Part shown: positions 30,658 to 40,675 of the stretch, in pieces | How positions within the stretch are numbered: the stretch's first letter is position 1 | Layout of the letters: each line of letters opens with the position of its first letter | Source: Verrucomicrobiota bacterium | Lineage (GTDB): Bacteria; Verrucomicrobiota; Verrucomicrobiia; Opitutales; Opitutaceae | Direction: 5' to 3' | Assembly: GCA_963205455.1 (NCBI GenBank) | Contig: CAUJJL010000137.1 | Location: 1 to 64,000 of the forward strand | Length of the DNA: 64,000 bases | Made by a program: the position numbers and the translations under genes | Notes under the pieces: model-generated | Seen by the model: only the letters and a program-made list of their open reading frames with translations | Database searches by the model: none | Told to the model about the DNA's origin: nothing

Positions 30658-33600
30658 TCAGGCGCCCAGGCCCAGCGCATCCTGCTTTGCGAGCTTGATG
30701 TCGAGGCCCAGGGACTGGATTTCCTTGATGAGCACGTTGAAGGACTCGGGCGTGCCGGCCACCAGCGTGTTGTCGCCCTTGACGAGCGATTCGTAGATCT
30801 TGGTGCGGCCCTGCACGTCGTCCGATTTGACGGTGAGCAGTTCCTGAAGCGTGTGCGCCGCGCCATAGGCCTCGAGCGCCCACACCTCCATTTCGCCAAA
30901 GCGCTGGCCGCCATACTGGGCCTTGCCGCCGAGGGGCTGCTGCGTGACGAGTGAGTACGGCCCCACTGCGCGAGCGTGAATCTTGTGCGACACGAGATGG
31001 TTGAGCTTCATCATGTAGATGTAGCCGACAACGACCTCCTGATCGATCTTTTCGCCCGTGCGCCCGTCGAACAGGACACTCTTGCCGGAGTTCGGCAGGC
31101 CGCCCTGCTTGAGGTACTCGCGCACCTTCTTTTCAGGTATTCCGTCGAACACAGGCGTCGCCACCTTGATGCCGAGCTTTTTGCAGGCCCAGCCAAGATG
31201 CGTCTCGAGAACCTGTCCGACGTTCATGCGCGAAGGCACGCCGAGCGGATTCAGGCAGATCTCGACCGCGGTGCCGTCCGGCAGGAACGGCATGTCCTCC
31301 TCGGGGACGATCTTCGCGACAACGCCCTTGTTGCCGTGACGGCCGGCCATCTTGTCGCCGACCTCGAGCTTTTGCTTCGTCGCAATGTAGACTTTGACCT
31401 GTTTGATCGCGCCGGTGCCGGAGTCCTCGCCCGCCTCGACGCCCTGGATCTTGCGTTCACGGTCGCCTTCAAGTTCGTCGAACTTGCCCTGGTAGGAGCC
31501 GATGATCTCCATGATCTTGATGCGAACCGGGGACGGGTCGATCTCGACATGCTTCGAAACGGCGGCGAGCTTGCGCAGGAGCGTCTTGGTGATCTTGCGG
31601 TTCGCAGGAATGATGATTTCGCCGGTCTGTCCGTTGACCACGTCGAGCGGAATCTTCTCGCCAAGGAGAATATTGGAAAGCGCCTCGGTCAGGGACTCGC
31701 GCAGCTTGTCCATCTCCGTCTTGTAGTCTTCCTGGATCTGCTTGATCTGGCGGCGACGGTCCGAAGGCGAGAGCTTTTCCTCCTGATTGTCGATCCGCGA
31801 GGAAACCTTCACATCCATGATGATCCCCGAAACGCCCGAGGGAACCACGAGCGAGGTGTCCTTCACGTCCGCAGCCTTCTCGCCGAAGATTGCACGGAGA
31901 AGTTTTTCCTCCGGCGCGAGCTCGGTCTCGGATTTCGGCGTGATCTTGCCGACAAGGATGTCGCCTGGCTTCACTTCTGCGCCGATACGGATGACGCCAT
32001 TGTGATCGAGATTCTTCAGCGCCTCTTCGCCCACATTGGGGATGTCGCGCGTAATTTCCTCGGGTCCAAGCTTCGTGTCACGTGCGGTGACCTCAAACTC
32101 CTGGATGTGGATCGAGGTGAAGATATCCTCCTTCAGAACCTTTTCCGAAATCAGGATCGCATCCTCGAAGTTGTAGCCGTTCCACGGCATGAATGCGACG
32201 AGCACATTGCGGCCAAGCGCCATCTCGCCCTTGTCGGTCGATGGGCCGTCGGCGATCACATCGCCGACCTTGACCTTCTGACCTTTCCTGACGATCGGCT
32301 TCTGGTTGAAGCAGGTGCCGGCGTTTGAACGCATGAACTTGCGCAGTTCGTAGACGGCGACCCCATTCTTGGGATCGCTCTTGGGATGCTTGTCGAAGTT
32401 CTTCGGGAGTTCGCCGTCACGGGTCGTGACGATGCGCTTGGCATCCACGGTCGCAACGATGCCGGACTCCTCCGCCACGACGACGATCTTGGAGTCGCGT
32501 GCGACGCGCTCCTCAATCCCAGTGCCCACGAAGGGAGCTTCGGCCTGCAGGAGCGGCACGCCCTGGCGCTGCATGTTCGCACCCATGAGCGCGCGGTTCG
32601 CGTCGTCATGCTCAAGGAATGGAATCATGCCGGCGGCGATCGAAATAACCTGCTTCGGCGAAACGTCCATGAGATGGACTTCGCCCGCGGGAACCTCAAG
32701 GAAGTTGCCGTCCTGACGCACGGTGACCTTGCCGACAAAGTTGCCCTTGTCGTCGATCTCGGCGTTCGCCTGCGCGATCACCTTGCCCTCTTCCTGGTCT
32801 GCAGTGAGGTAATCGATCTTGTCGGTGGCGCGGCCGTCCTTGACGACGCGATAGGGGGATTCAATGAATCCAAACTCGTTGACGCGCGCGTAGGTGGACA
32901 GCGAATTGATGAGACCGATGTTCGGTCCTTCCGGAGTTTCAATCGGACAGATGCGGCCGTAGTGCGAAGGATGCACGTCGCGGACCTCGAAGCCCGCGCG
33001 ATCGCGATTCAGACCTCCGGGTCCAAGAGCCGACAGGCGGCGCTTGTGAGTCACCTCGGCCAGCGGATTGATCTGGTCCATGAACTGCGACAACTGCGAA
33101 CGGGCAAAGAAGTCGCGGATGACGGTCGTGAGCGCCTTCGGATTGATCAGCTTCTGGGGGGTGATCGAGTCGACGCTCTGGTCGTACATCGTCATGCGTT
33201 CGCGTACCAGCCGCTCCGTGCGGGCAAGGCCGACACGGCACTGGTTGGCGAGCAGTTCACCCACCGTGCGAACGCGACGGGAACCCAGGTGATCGATGTC
33301 ATCCACCACTCCCTCGCCGCGCTTGAGACGGACGAGATACTTGGTCGCGCCGACGACATCGCCGGCTTCCAGGATGCGCTGCTCAAGGTCAACCTTGAGG
33401 CCGAGCTTCTGGTTGACCTTGTAGCGGCCCACACGGCCGAGGTCATAGCGCTTCGGATCAAAGAAGAGACGCTTGAGCAACGCCTTGGCGTTGGCGGTGG
33501 TCGGCGGTTCGCCGGGACGCAGCCGCTTATAGATTTCCTTGAGGGCCTCCTCTTCGTTGCGGGTCGGATCCTTCTTGAGCGCGCGGATGATCGCGCCCTC

Positions 33601-34452
33601 GTCGGCGGCGGTGTCAATCACGCGGATCGAGTTGATATCGTGCTTTTCGAACGTGCGCACGATGGCCTTGGTCAACGGCTCAAACGCGCGGGCAAGCACC
33701 ACGCCCTGCTGGGCGTCGATGGCATCCTCGACGAGCACGAGCGTGCTGACATTTTCCATATCGAGCGCCTTGGACACCTTGAGCTCCTGGATCTCGTAGA
33801 AGAGATTGAGAAGGTCGATGTCCGCGCTGTAGCCCACGGCACGAAGCAGGGTCGTGATGAGAAACTTGCGGCGGCGGCGGCGGCGGTCGAGGTAGACGTA
33901 AAGAAGATCGTTGTTGTCGAACTGGACCTCGAGCCAGGTTCCGCGGTCGGGAATGATGCGGAAGGAGTGAAGCAGCTTGCCGTTCGGATGCGGCGCGACC
34001 TCGAAGGCGATGCCGGGTGAGCGGTGAAGCTGGGAGACGACGACGCGTTCCGCGCCATTGATGATGAAGGAGCCGCGCTCCGTCACCATCGGGATTTCAC
34101 CCATGTAAATCTCCTCATCCTTGATGAAGTCCTCCTCGCGAAGGCGCAGCTTCACATAGAGGGGAACGGAAAATGTAATGCCATCACGGATACACTCGAT
34201 CTCGGTGTTCTTCGGATCGCCGATCGTGTAGGAGACATATTCGAGGGTCAGTCGGCCGTCGTAGGACTCGATGGGAAACACCTCGCGGAACACCGCTTCA
34301 AGCCCATGGTTCTTACGCTGCCTCTCTGGAGTGCCCTTCTGCAGGAATTCCAGGTAGGAACTGATTTGCAGCTCAATGAGATTGGGCGGCTGGATAACTT
34401 CGCGAAGCTTACCGAAGTTAATGCGGTCTGCGTGATTGCTACGATCGGCCAT
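30658..34452 (-). CDS. rpoB: DNA-directed RNA polymerase subunit beta
   Basis: Catalytic partner of beta'. I use the ATG giving [19 protein letters not shown] (1264 residues) over a TTG eight codons upstream. The rifampicin-region core [64 protein letters not shown] is intact, with the Asp, His and Arg positions as in sensitive enzymes. The C terminus has the [16 protein letters not shown] element. It follows an attenuator-like hairpin after rplL (207-base gap). Confidence 0.98.
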   Translation of the reverse strand: MADRSNHADRINFGKLREVIQPPNLIELQISSYLEFLQKGTPERQRKNHGLEAVFREVFPIESYDGRLTLEYVSYTIGDPKNTEIECIRDGITFSVPLYVKLRLREEDFIKDEEIYMGEIPMVTERGSFIINGAERVVVSQLHRSPGIAFEVAPHPNGKLLHSFRIIPDRGTWLEVQFDNNDLLYVYLDRRRRRRKFLITTLLRAVGYSADIDLLNLFYEIQELKVSKALDMENVSTLVLVEDAIDAQQGVVLARAFEPLTKAIVRTFEKHDINSIRVIDTAADEGAIIRALKKDPTRNEEEALKEIYKRLRPGEPPTTANAKALLKRLFFDPKRYDLGRVGRYKVNQKLGLKVDLEQRILEAGDVVGATKYLVRLKRGEGVVDDIDHLGSRRVRTVGELLANQCRVGLARTERLVRERMTMYDQSVDSITPQKLINPKALTTVIRDFFARSQLSQFMDQINPLAEVTHKRRLSALGPGGLNRDRAGFEVRDVHPSHYGRICPIETPEGPNIGLINSLSTYARVNEFGFIESPYRVVKDGRATDKIDYLTADQEEGKVIAQANAEIDDKGNFVGKVTVRQDGNFLEVPAGEVHLMDVSPKQVISIAAGMIPFLEHDDANRALMGANMQRQGVPLLQAEAPFVGTGIEERVARDSKIVVVAEESGIVATVDAKRIVTTRDGELPKNFDKHPKSDPKNGVAVYELRKFMRSNAGTCFNQKPIVRKGQKVKVGDVIADGPSTDKGEMALGRNVLVAFMPWNGYNFEDAILISEKVLKEDIFTSIHIQEFEVTARDTKLGPEEITRDIPNVGEEALKNLDHNGVIRIGAEVKPGDILVGKITPKSETELAPEEKLLRAIFGEKAADVKDTSLVVPSGVSGIIMDVKVSSRIDNQEEKLSPSDRRRQIKQIQEDYKTEMDKLRESLTEALSNILLGEKIPLDVVNGQTGEIIIPANRKITKTLLRKLAAVSKHVEIDPSPVRIKIMEIIGSYQGKFDELEGDRERKIQGVEAGEDSGTGAIKQVKVYIATKQKLEVGDKMAGRHGNKGVVAKIVPEEDMPFLPDGTAVEICLNPLGVPSRMNVGQVLETHLGWACKKLGIKVATPVFDGIPEKKVREYLKQGGLPNSGKSVLFDGRTGEKIDQEVVVGYIYMMKLNHLVSHKIHARAVGPYSLVTQQPLGGKAQYGGQRFGEMEVWALEAYGAAHTLQELLTVKSDDVQGRTKIYESLVKGDNTLVAGTPESFNVLIKEIQSLGLDIKLAKQDALGLGA

Positions 34453-34576
34453 GGGAATTCCCGAGTTGATTGACAAAGCGACTACAGAAGGAAGGGAACA
34501 CTCAGATGCAGGTGTTCAAGGGCACGACCCGGTCGTCGTTGGATCCGGTGCCCGGACTAACAAAGAACAAAATATG

Positions 34577-34619
34577 AAAAAAGGCAAAGGACAGGCCGCA
34601 CACGAGCGCAGCCTGTCCT
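34577..34619 (-). terminator. Attenuator-like hairpin between rplL and rpoB
   Basis: A 9-base-pair stem (34588-34596 with 34611-34619) with a 14-base loop. On the minus strand it is followed by TTGCC and then six T residues (34577-34582). The T run is displaced by five bases, so termination is probably partial. A partial terminator between rplL and rpoB is known in Escherichia coli; finding one here is direct, its function is inferred. Confidence 0.65.
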
Positions 34620-34659
34620 GAAGAATTCGCAAATTTGAGCGATGATATCGCCAAGTGCT

Positions 34660-35043
34660 TTACTTTAGCTGAACCTTGGCGCCAGCGGCCTCGAGCTTCT
34701 TCTTGATCTCTTCGGCCTCCGCCTTTGCGACGTTTTCCTTCACTGGCTTGGGAGCGCCGTCGACAAGGTCCTTCGCTTCCTTCAGGCCGAGGCCCGTGAT
34801 AGCGCGAACTTCCTTGATGACGCCGATCTTGTTCGCACCGGATTCAGCCAGCACGATAGTGAATTCGGTCTGCTCCACGGCGGCGGCCGCCGGGGCGGCA
34901 GCTCCACCTGCGGGGGCGGCTGCAACCGCTGCAGCAGCGGAAACTCCCCACTTGCCTTCGAGATCCTTCACGAGGGCGGCGAGGTCGAGAATCGACTGGC
35001 TGGAAAGCCATTCGATGACTTGGTCTTTGGTGATGTTGCTCAT
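34660..35043 (-). CDS. rplL: 50S ribosomal protein L7/L12
   Basis: Stalk protein that recruits translation GTPases. The 127 residues have the N-terminal dimerisation helices ([18 protein letters not shown]...), a flexible Ala/Pro/Gly-rich hinge at about residues 36-55, and the C-terminal factor-binding domain with [33 protein letters not shown]. It lies 149 bases after rplJ. Confidence 0.98.
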   Translation of the reverse strand: MSNITKDQVIEWLSSQSILDLAALVKDLEGKWGVSAAAAVAAAPAGGAAAPAAAAVEQTEFTIVLAESGANKIGVIKEVRAITGLGLKEAKDLVDGAPKPVKENVAKAEAEEIKKKLEAAGAKVQLK

Positions 35044-35192
35044 TTGTCTGTCTCCTGAAGCTGCTAGCGATTCGATGGGAATTCGTTTAAGGGACGTATC
35101 CCCTAGCCTGCTTCGTTAGAGGTTTGGGAATCGCCGCTGCAGGCTTTTGAAGGCCTTCACGGCGAAAAGTTTTGCTATTGAGGATGATGGTG

Positions 35193-35687
35193 TCAGGACG
35201 CGGCAGCCGGGGTTTCCTTCCTGACCTTGGCATCCACCACACGAACAAACGATGCGGCGGTGCTCTTGAACAGGCTGAGGAACTGGGCGCGAAGGACGTC
35301 GAATGGAGGAAGCTCCGCGATCAGTTCGAGTTCCCCTGCCGAAATGATCTTGCGATCAATGACGCCAACCTTGACCTCGAGCTTCTTCTTTTCGTCGAAG
35401 AACTTCTTGAGAACCTTGGCGACACCCGCGGGGTTCTTGCCACCCACGACCACGGCTGTGGGGCCGGTCAGACTGCTTTCGATTTCGGGCAGCCCGAGCG
35501 CTTTCGCGGCGACGCGCAGGGAGCTGTTCTTGACGACATGGTACTCGGCCTTCTCCGTCGCCAGCTGGGCGCGAAGTTCAGCGACATCAGCGACCGTGAC
35601 CTTTGAGAAATTGGCCAGGATGACGTAGTCACTCTTCTTGAGGTGCGACTCGACCTCGGAAATGAGGTATTGTTTTTCTGCTCTCAT
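35193..35687 (-). CDS. rplJ: 50S ribosomal protein L10
   Basis: Base of the L7/L12 stalk. The 164 residues begin MRAEKQYLISEVESHLKKSDYVILANFS, and the C-terminal helix that binds L7/L12 dimers spans roughly residues 130-164. In Escherichia coli L10 represses its own mRNA through the leader. The 18 bases before this gene are too short for such a structure, so any control would act through rplA. Confidence 0.97.
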   Translation of the reverse strand: MRAEKQYLISEVESHLKKSDYVILANFSKVTVADVAELRAQLATEKAEYHVVKNSSLRVAAKALGLPEIESSLTGPTAVVVGGKNPAGVAKVLKKFFDEKKKLEVKVGVIDRKIISAGELELIAELPPFDVLRAQFLSLFKSTAASFVRVVDAKVRKETPAAAS

Positions 35688-35705
35688 GTTTGGCCCGGGC
35701 TCCGG

Positions 35706-36401
35706 TTAAAATTTTGAATATTCCGCCGTCGCGAGGCGCACGGACGGGCTCTGTGACGACGAAAGCGCCACGTTCTTGATGTACACGCCCTTGAAGGACG
35801 CCGGTTTTGCCTTGCCCACGGCGTCGATGACCGCAGCCGCGTTCTCGAGGATCTGGGCAGCGGTGAAGGAACGCTTCCCAACGCCCACCCCGATGTTCGC
35901 AGCCTTGTCCATCTTGAATTCAACGCGTCCCGCCTTGACCGCCTTGATGCCTCCGGCGATGTCGTCGGTGACGGTGCCGGATTTGGGATTAGGCATCAGG
36001 CCCTTGGGACCGAGCACACGGGCAATCGTGCGGACGGTTTTCATGGCTTCGGTCGTCGCGATGGCGACATCGAAGTCGAGCCAGCCTTCATTGATTTTTG
36101 CCATCATGTCCTGCAGACCGGCGTGGTCGGCACCGGCGTCAATCGCGGCCTTGGCATTGTCGGTGAAAACAAGCACGCGGACCTTCTTGCCGGAGCCGTT
36201 GGGAAGCGGCGTGGTTCCACGAATCATCTGGTCGCCCGCAGTCGGGTCGACGCCGAGCCGGAAGGAAAGTTCGACGGTCTCGTCGAACTTTGCCTTCGGG
36301 AATTTTTGAAGGATGTCGACCGCCTCATTCAGCGGATAGTCCTTCGTCAGATCGGCGACCTGAACGGCGCCGCGATATCGTTTGCTTTTTTTTGCAGGCA
36401 T
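35706..36401 (-). CDS. rplA: 50S ribosomal protein L1
   Basis: Forms the mobile L1 stalk at the E site and represses the L11 operon in Escherichia coli. The ATG giving MPAKKSKRYRGAVQVADLTKDY yields 231 residues. The long upstream frame to 36806 is rplK shadow. Conserved segments are FDETVELSFRLGVDPTAGDQMIRGTTPLPNGSGK, GPKGLMPNPKSGTVT and the C-terminal KPASFKGVYIKNVALSSS. It lies 92 bases after rplK. Confidence 0.98.
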   Translation of the reverse strand: MPAKKSKRYRGAVQVADLTKDYPLNEAVDILQKFPKAKFDETVELSFRLGVDPTAGDQMIRGTTPLPNGSGKKVRVLVFTDNAKAAIDAGADHAGLQDMMAKINEGWLDFDVAIATTEAMKTVRTIARVLGPKGLMPNPKSGTVTDDIAGGIKAVKAGRVEFKMDKAANIGVGVGKRSFTAAQILENAAAVIDAVGKAKPASFKGVYIKNVALSSSQSPSVRLATAEYSKF

Positions 36402-36493
36402 TTTGACTCCTCGCGGTTCAAGCGTCCGAAATGGACTCCCGCATGGATGGTTTGAGTGCGGCGAAAACGAGTTCCGCCAAAGGGGATTGAATA

Positions 36494-36919
36494 TCAGTCG
36501 ACAACTTCGATGCCCATGTTGCGGGCGGTGCCGGCGATGACCTTGATGCCGGCCTCCACATCCTTGGCATTCATGTCCTTGGCCTTGAGCTTGTAGATCT
36601 CGGCCAGTTGTTTCTTCGTGACCTTGCCCACCTTGTCCTGGTTGGGTTTGGCGGATCCCGAGGCAATGTTTGCCGCCTTCTTGAGGAGCACGGATGCGGG
36701 CGGGGACTTGAGAATGAAGGTGAAGCTCTTGTCCGAATAGACAGTGATCACCACGGGCAGAATCATCCCGTTCTGGTCTTTGGTGCGCGCATTGAACTCC
36801 TTGCAAAACGCCATGATGTTGACGCCCTGTGCACCGAGTGCGGGGCCGACTGGCGGCGCGGGATTTGCGGCTCCCGCGGGGAGTTGAAGGCGAACGTAAC
36901 CTTGGATCTTCTTGGCCAT
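36494..36919 (-). CDS. rplK: 50S ribosomal protein L11
   Basis: GTPase-associated-centre protein also needed for RelA activation. The 141 residues have the proline-rich switch [33 protein letters not shown] and the RNA-binding C-terminal domain ending [11 protein letters not shown]. It follows nusG by 23 bases. Confidence 0.98.
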   Translation of the reverse strand: MAKKIQGYVRLQLPAGAANPAPPVGPALGAQGVNIMAFCKEFNARTKDQNGMILPVVITVYSDKSFTFILKSPPASVLLKKAANIASGSAKPNQDKVGKVTKKQLAEIYKLKAKDMNAKDVEAGIKVIAGTARNMGIEVVD

Positions 36920-36942
36920 GTTTGAAGCGTGTGAAAAGTGGT

Positions 36943-37521
36943 TTATTCGGTCATGCGCTGGACTTGCCAGTACTCGAGCTCGACAGGTGTGAAGCGACCG
37001 AAGATGGAAACGGAAATCTTGAGCTTGCCGCGTTCAGGATCGATTTCATCGATGCGGCCGGTAAGATTGGAGAAGGCACCGTCGGTGACCTTGACCTCCT
37101 CGCCCACCTCGTACTGCACCTTTGGAACTTCCTTCCCGGAGGCCGCCTCGATGCGCGCGCGAATCTCCTCGATCTCGGATTCACGCAAGGCTGCAGGGCG
37201 TTCACCGCCGACAAAGCCAATCACTCCCGCAACTTCCTTCACAAAATACCAGGGCCGGTTGATGACCTTGCCGTCCTCCCCATACAGGCGCATCTGGATG
37301 AAAACATAACCAGGATACAGCTTGCGGGTCTTGGTGGTCTTCTTGCCCCCCTTGACTTCCGAGACGATCTCGGTCGGGAGCAGAACCTCAAAAATGGAGT
37401 CATCCAGTTCTTCGGCCTTCTTGAACTTTTCAATGTAGAGCTTCACCTTCCCCTCCTGTCCGGAAAGGGTGTGAAGCGCGAACCACTGGGCGCCGGCAGG
37501 GGCTGATGTGGAGGTTGCCAT
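36943..37521 (-). CDS. nusG: Transcription termination/antitermination protein NusG
   Basis: Binds RNA polymerase and couples it to Rho or the ribosome. The start [26 protein letters not shown] gives 192 residues. The NGN domain includes [14 protein letters not shown] and [16 protein letters not shown]. The KOW domain at the C terminus is [36 protein letters not shown]. It lies 8 bases after secE. Confidence 0.97.
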   Translation of the reverse strand: MATSTSAPAGAQWFALHTLSGQEGKVKLYIEKFKKAEELDDSIFEVLLPTEIVSEVKGGKKTTKTRKLYPGYVFIQMRLYGEDGKVINRPWYFVKEVAGVIGFVGGERPAALRESEIEEIRARIEAASGKEVPKVQYEVGEEVKVTDGAFSNLTGRIDEIDPERGKLKISVSIFGRFTPVELEYWQVQRMTE

Positions 37522-37529
37522 GTCGCGAG

Positions 37530-37733
37530 TTAGCTCACCCAGGATGTAACGAGGTCGACCACCTGAAGGAGGGCAAAATCGCTGATGCTTGTAAACGCGC
37601 CCAAAAGGACTGCGGCCAGAATCACCACGATCGTGGAATCCCTCAGCTCCGTCTTGGTCGGCCAAGTCGCTTTCTTGAGCTCGTCGATCATCTCCCCGAA
37701 GAAGATGCGCACGGTACTGAACGGATTTTTCAT
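37530..37733 (-). CDS. secE: Preprotein translocase subunit SecE
   Basis: Clamps SecY in the Sec translocon. The 67-residue protein is the short, single-span form: an amphipathic helix with FFGEMIDELKKATWPTKTELRDST, then one membrane helix (about residues 33-56). The Trp-Pro (KKATWPT) signature is typical. It begins only 10 bases after the tRNA-Trp CCA end. Confidence 0.96.
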   Translation of the reverse strand: MKNPFSTVRIFFGEMIDELKKATWPTKTELRDSTIVVILAAVLLGAFTSISDFALLQVVDLVTSWVS

Positions 37734-37743
37734 GAAGGATAAG

Positions 37744-37819
37744 TGGCAGGGGCGGAGGGAATCGAACCCCCAACCAACGGTTTTGGAGACCGCTACTCTA
37801 CCAATTGAGCTACACCCCT
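37744..37819 (-). tRNA. trnW: tRNA-Trp (anticodon CCA)
   Basis: A 76-base cloverleaf on the minus strand, starting AGGGGTGTAGCTCAATTGG, with the anticodon loop CTCCAAA and TTCGATTC in the T arm. The acceptor pairs AGGGGTG with CGCCCCT, discriminator G, and the 3' CCA is encoded. It lies between tuf and secE, an arrangement common in bacteria. Confidence 0.95.
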
Positions 37820-37843
37820 GTGGATAGGACTTTTAGACGATAG

Positions 37844-37873
37844 TGCCGAGGCCCCTGCGGGGGAGCCTCGGCA
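37844..37873 (-). promoter_or_regulatory. GC-rich hairpin between tuf and tRNA-Trp
   Basis: A 9-base-pair stem (37844-37852 with 37865-37873), with further C/G pairing inside the loop, 29 bases after the tuf stop. No T run follows on the minus strand, so it is more likely an mRNA 3' stabiliser or an RNase processing site than a terminator. A second small AT/GC hairpin lies next to it at 37885-37900. Confidence 0.5.
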
Positions 37874-37902
37874 TGAGAGTTAAATTCCCAAATGGGAATG
37901 AA

Positions 37903-39093
37903 TTAGGCGATGATTTCAGTGATACGTCCGGCACCGATGGTGCGGCCGCCTTCACGGATGGCGAAGCGCTGGGTCTTCTCCATCGCGATCGGCACGATGA
38001 GGTCGATCTCAACACTGACGTTGTCGCCAGGCATGATCATCTCAACACCCGTCGGCAGATTCACGATGCCCGTCACGTCCGTCGTGCGGAAGTAGAATTG
38101 GGGGCGGTATCCGTTGAAGAACGGCGTATGACGTCCACCCTCTTCCTTGGTCAATACGTAGATCTCAGCCTTCGCCTTCTTGTGCGGCGTGATGGACTTG
38201 GGAGCGGCGAGCACCTGTCCGCGCTCGATGCCTTCTTTTTCAACACCACGAAGGAGGATGCCGACATTGTCGCCCGCCTGGCCGCTATCGAGCAGCTTGC
38301 GGAACATTTCAATGCCCGTCACCACCGTGCTGGTCGTGTCGCGAAGACCGACAATCTCAACGGTGTCGTTGATCTTGACAATGCCGCGCTCAATACGACC
38401 GGTTGCGACGGTGCCGCGGCCGGTGATCGAAAAGACGTCTTCCACTGACATGAGGAAGGGCTTGTCCGTCTCGCGCAGCGGCTCAGGAATTTCCGCGTCG
38501 ATCGCGTCCATGAGCTCGGTGATCTGGGCAACACCTTCAGGCTTGCCTTCGAGTGCCGCCGTGGCGGATCCACGAACGATGCGGGCATTGTCGCCATCGA
38601 ACTGGTACTTGCTGAGGAGTTCGCGGATTTCCATTTCCACGAGGTCAAGCAGCTCCTTGTCATCGATGAGGTCGACCTTGTTCAGCCAGACGACGATCTT
38701 CGGAACGCCCACCTGGCGGGCCAGGAGGATGTGCTCGCGGGTCTGCGGCATCGGACCATCCGCTGCCGAAACCACAAGGATCGCGCCGTCCATCTGCGCA
38801 GCACCCGTGATCATGTTTTTCACGAAGTCCGCGTGGCCCGGGCAATCAACGTGGGCATAGTGCCGCTTCGGAGTCTCATACTCAACGTGAGCGACGGAAA
38901 TAGTGACGATCTTTGACGCATCGCGGACGGTGCCACCCTTCGCAATATCCGCGTAGGATTTTACCTCGGCGAGGCCTTTGCTGGCTTGAACTGCCAGGAT
39001 GGCCGTGGTCGTGGTGGTTTTGCCGTGGTCAACGTGACCGATTGTGCCAACGTTTACGTGCGGCTTTTTGCGTTCGAATGTACCTTTAGCCAT
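37903..39093 (-). CDS. tuf: Elongation factor Tu
   Basis: Delivers aminoacyl-tRNA to the ribosome. The 396-residue protein has G1 [10 protein letters not shown]3 DCPGHADF, G4 NKVD and G5 GSA-type motifs, and the domain 2 and 3 stretches including [52 protein letters not shown]. It is between tRNA-Thr and tRNA-Trp. Only this copy is in the window; fusA, further on, has no adjacent second tuf. Confidence 0.98.
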   Translation of the reverse strand: MAKGTFERKKPHVNVGTIGHVDHGKTTTTTAILAVQASKGLAEVKSYADIAKGGTVRDASKIVTISVAHVEYETPKRHYAHVDCPGHADFVKNMITGAAQMDGAILVVSAADGPMPQTREHILLARQVGVPKIVVWLNKVDLIDDKELLDLVEMEIRELLSKYQFDGDNARIVRGSATAALEGKPEGVAQITELMDAIDAEIPEPLRETDKPFLMSVEDVFSITGRGTVATGRIERGIVKINDTVEIVGLRDTTSTVVTGIEMFRKLLDSGQAGDNVGILLRGVEKEGIERGQVLAAPKSITPHKKAKAEIYVLTKEEGGRHTPFFNGYRPQFYFRTTDVTGIVNLPTGVEMIMPGDNVSVEIDLIVPIAMEKTQRFAIREGGRTIGAGRITEIIA

Positions 39094-39197
39094 AAGAATG
39101 GGCGCGAGTTAAATGAGTGTCGTGGAAGTGTAAGTGTCTGGAGGCCTAGAGGTTTTACGTCGCCCTAAGGCTGTTCGACGTCTTTAAGCATTTGACC

Positions 39198-39273
39198 TGG
39201 AGCCCAGAACCGGATTTGAACCGGCGACCTCGTCCTTACCAAGGACGTGCTCTGCCAACTGAGCTATCTGGGC
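39198..39273 (-). tRNA. trnT: tRNA-Thr (anticodon GGT)
   Basis: A 76-base cloverleaf starting GCCCAGATAGCTCAGTTGG, with the anticodon stem CGTCC/GGACG around TTGGTAA (anticodon GGU) and GGTTCAAATCC in the T arm. The CCA is encoded. It lies 104 bases upstream of tuf, the classical thrT-tufB arrangement. A TTGACG at 39337-39342 could be its -35, with a poor -10. Confidence 0.95.
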
Positions 39274-39291
39274 AGACTAAAAGACTGTGGG

Positions 39292-39324
39292 TCAAAAAAC
39301 GAAAAGAGCGCGAAAAGTGCGCGC
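39292..39324 (-). terminator. Probable terminator after the TonB-like gene
   Basis: A GC-only 5-base-pair stem (39308-39312 with 39320-39324) followed on the minus strand by a T-rich tail, CTTTTCGTTTTTTG. It lies 60 bases after the last gene of the exb-like operon and just before the tRNA-Thr gene. The stem is short, hence the modest confidence. Confidence 0.45.
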
Positions 39325-39384
39325 CTGCGAAGACAGCGTCAACTGCAATCTTTCTTATTTCCCCAAAATGTGATTTTCCCGCGT

Positions 39385-40149
39385 TCAGGGGCCGACTCTT
39401 AACCGGTAAATCCCTGGTTGCAAGCGTCCTCCCATTCGGAGCCGGTCCGTCAGGTATCGCCTGAAAAAGTTGTCGCATTCCTCGACCCCCGAACTCACGA
39501 CAAGCGCCAGGCCCCCCATCAATCCCTTTCGATCGATGGTCGCCATCCATTCCATGGGGCGCCAATCACCCGACGGAGCCACGGATGCGCCCGTCAGCAC
39601 CATGGACACAGGCGATCCTCCTGCTGCGGGAATTACCTCGAGAAAACCCAATCGCGCCGAGAGGGGTTCACTCACTTCATCTGATTGACCAATAGAACGA
39701 TAGGGATTCGACTCCATCCCGATTCGCAAACCTTCGGCAGGTGACTGAGGAAGATGCACGAGCTCTGGAAAATGAAGCTCAAGCGCCTCGGGCGAGTTGA
39801 ATAACTTGGGAGGAAAGCTCGACAGATTGCCCTGGGTGGCCATCTGCAGCGTCCGTGGCGCAATGTGAGAACCTGCATTGTGTGCCGTCGGAAGAAAGAG
39901 CGGCGTCGGATCGAGCAGATCAATCTCGGCCTTCGTGACCTGACTCAATCCGACACCCATGCCTGCCGATTCCTGACTCTGCTTATCAACGGCCCCCGTT
40001 TCGGGGAATCGAATCAACGCAAGGGAAAGAACAAAGACCAGCAGCAGGCCCACCCCCAGGCCCAGCCATTTTACGAGACGGACGAGGTCATGCCTCCCTG
40101 AGACTCGCGGCCGCTGCCCACCGTTGCCTCCCGGACTCGCGTTGCTCAT
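39385..40149 (-). CDS. TonB-like protein (last gene of exb-like operon)
   Basis: A 254-residue protein with a cytoplasmic N terminus, one membrane helix (about residues 27-47) and a periplasmic remainder. The C-terminal 60 residues, ATIDRKGLMGGLALVVSSGVEE through LQPGIYRLRVGP, follow the beta-alpha-beta pattern of TonB C-terminal domains. The TM helix has no histidine; canonical TonB has His20. The stretch between TM and C-terminal domain lacks the long Pro-rich linker. The start overlaps the ExbD-like stop by 4 bases. Assignment rests on pattern and context. Confidence 0.6.
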   Translation of the reverse strand: MSNASPGGNGGQRPRVSGRHDLVRLVKWLGLGVGLLLVFVLSLALIRFPETGAVDKQSQESAGMGVGLSQVTKAEIDLLDPTPLFLPTAHNAGSHIAPRTLQMATQGNLSSFPPKLFNSPEALELHFPELVHLPQSPAEGLRIGMESNPYRSIGQSDEVSEPLSARLGFLEVIPAAGGSPVSMVLTGASVAPSGDWRPMEWMATIDRKGLMGGLALVVSSGVEECDNFFRRYLTDRLRMGGRLQPGIYRLRVGP

Positions 40150-40646
40150 TTGAGCGGAATCTTTTCGTCGGCAGCCGTTGACGACGCATCTCGCTGCCCG
40201 GCTCCCGACGGTTCCGCGGCCAAGAGGACGACAAGCCCGGCACTGTCCGCCGCGCTTACGATCTCGGTGAAATCACCCAGCGCCAGACCGGCGTCCGTTC
40301 TCAGCAAAAGCCTTGCGCCGGGATGCTCGCGTCCCTTGTTCGCCAGCCATTGCCGAATTTCCGCAAACGTGTACTTCCCGTCCTCCGTAAAAACGAGATC
40401 CGGTCCCGCCACACTGATCACAATGGACGTCGCCGACCCAAGTTGTATCGCCTGGGCCACTACGGGCAGCGTGAACCGGCCGTCCCGCGATTGATTCGAC
40501 ACCACGATACCGGGGGAAATGACAAAGCGTGACCCAAAAACCACGAAAAAGAGCCCGATGAGTCCCACGTTTACAAAATGCAGCCATTCGGCACGCGCCG
40601 ATGGCTTTCGAACATGGGAGAGAAGATCGAGGGGGCGGGTCACCAT
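40146..40646 (-). CDS. ExbD/TolR-like protein lacking the membrane aspartate
   Basis: A 166-residue protein with one membrane helix (about 21-42) and a periplasmic domain. The periplasmic part (IVISVAGPDLVFTEDG...TFAEIRQWLANKGREHP..LLLRTDAGLALGDFTEIVSAADSAGL) lines up with ExbD. The helix reads LHFVNVGLIGLFFVVFG, so Asn26 stands where ExbD has Asp25, the residue thought to carry protons. It lies 29 bases after the ExbB-like gene and overlaps the TonB-like gene by 4 bases. The DNA codon at that place is AAC. Confidence 0.75.
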   Translation of the reverse strand: MVTRPLDLLSHVRKPSARAEWLHFVNVGLIGLFFVVFGSRFVISPGIVVSNQSRDGRFTLPVVAQAIQLGSATSIVISVAGPDLVFTEDGKYTFAEIRQWLANKGREHPGARLLLRTDAGLALGDFTEIVSAADSAGLVVLLAAEPSGAGQRDASSTAADEKIPLK

Positions 40647-40675
40647 GGTGCGGAGGCGGATGTCGGCTTACTGGC

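Noticed and set aside
30600-30914. N-terminal extension of rpoC to 30914
   Set aside because: It is the alternate frame of the 3' end of rpo[11 protein letters not shown] at 30599 is close to the family start.
30976-34020. Long plus-strand open frames (450 and 544 codons) over rpoB
   Set aside because: Shadow frames caused by codon bias of rpoB; no start signals and no recognisable domain.
36402-36806. N-terminal extension of rplA to 36806
   Set aside because: It overlaps rplK in another frame; the Gln/Gly/His-rich translation is typical of shadow frames.
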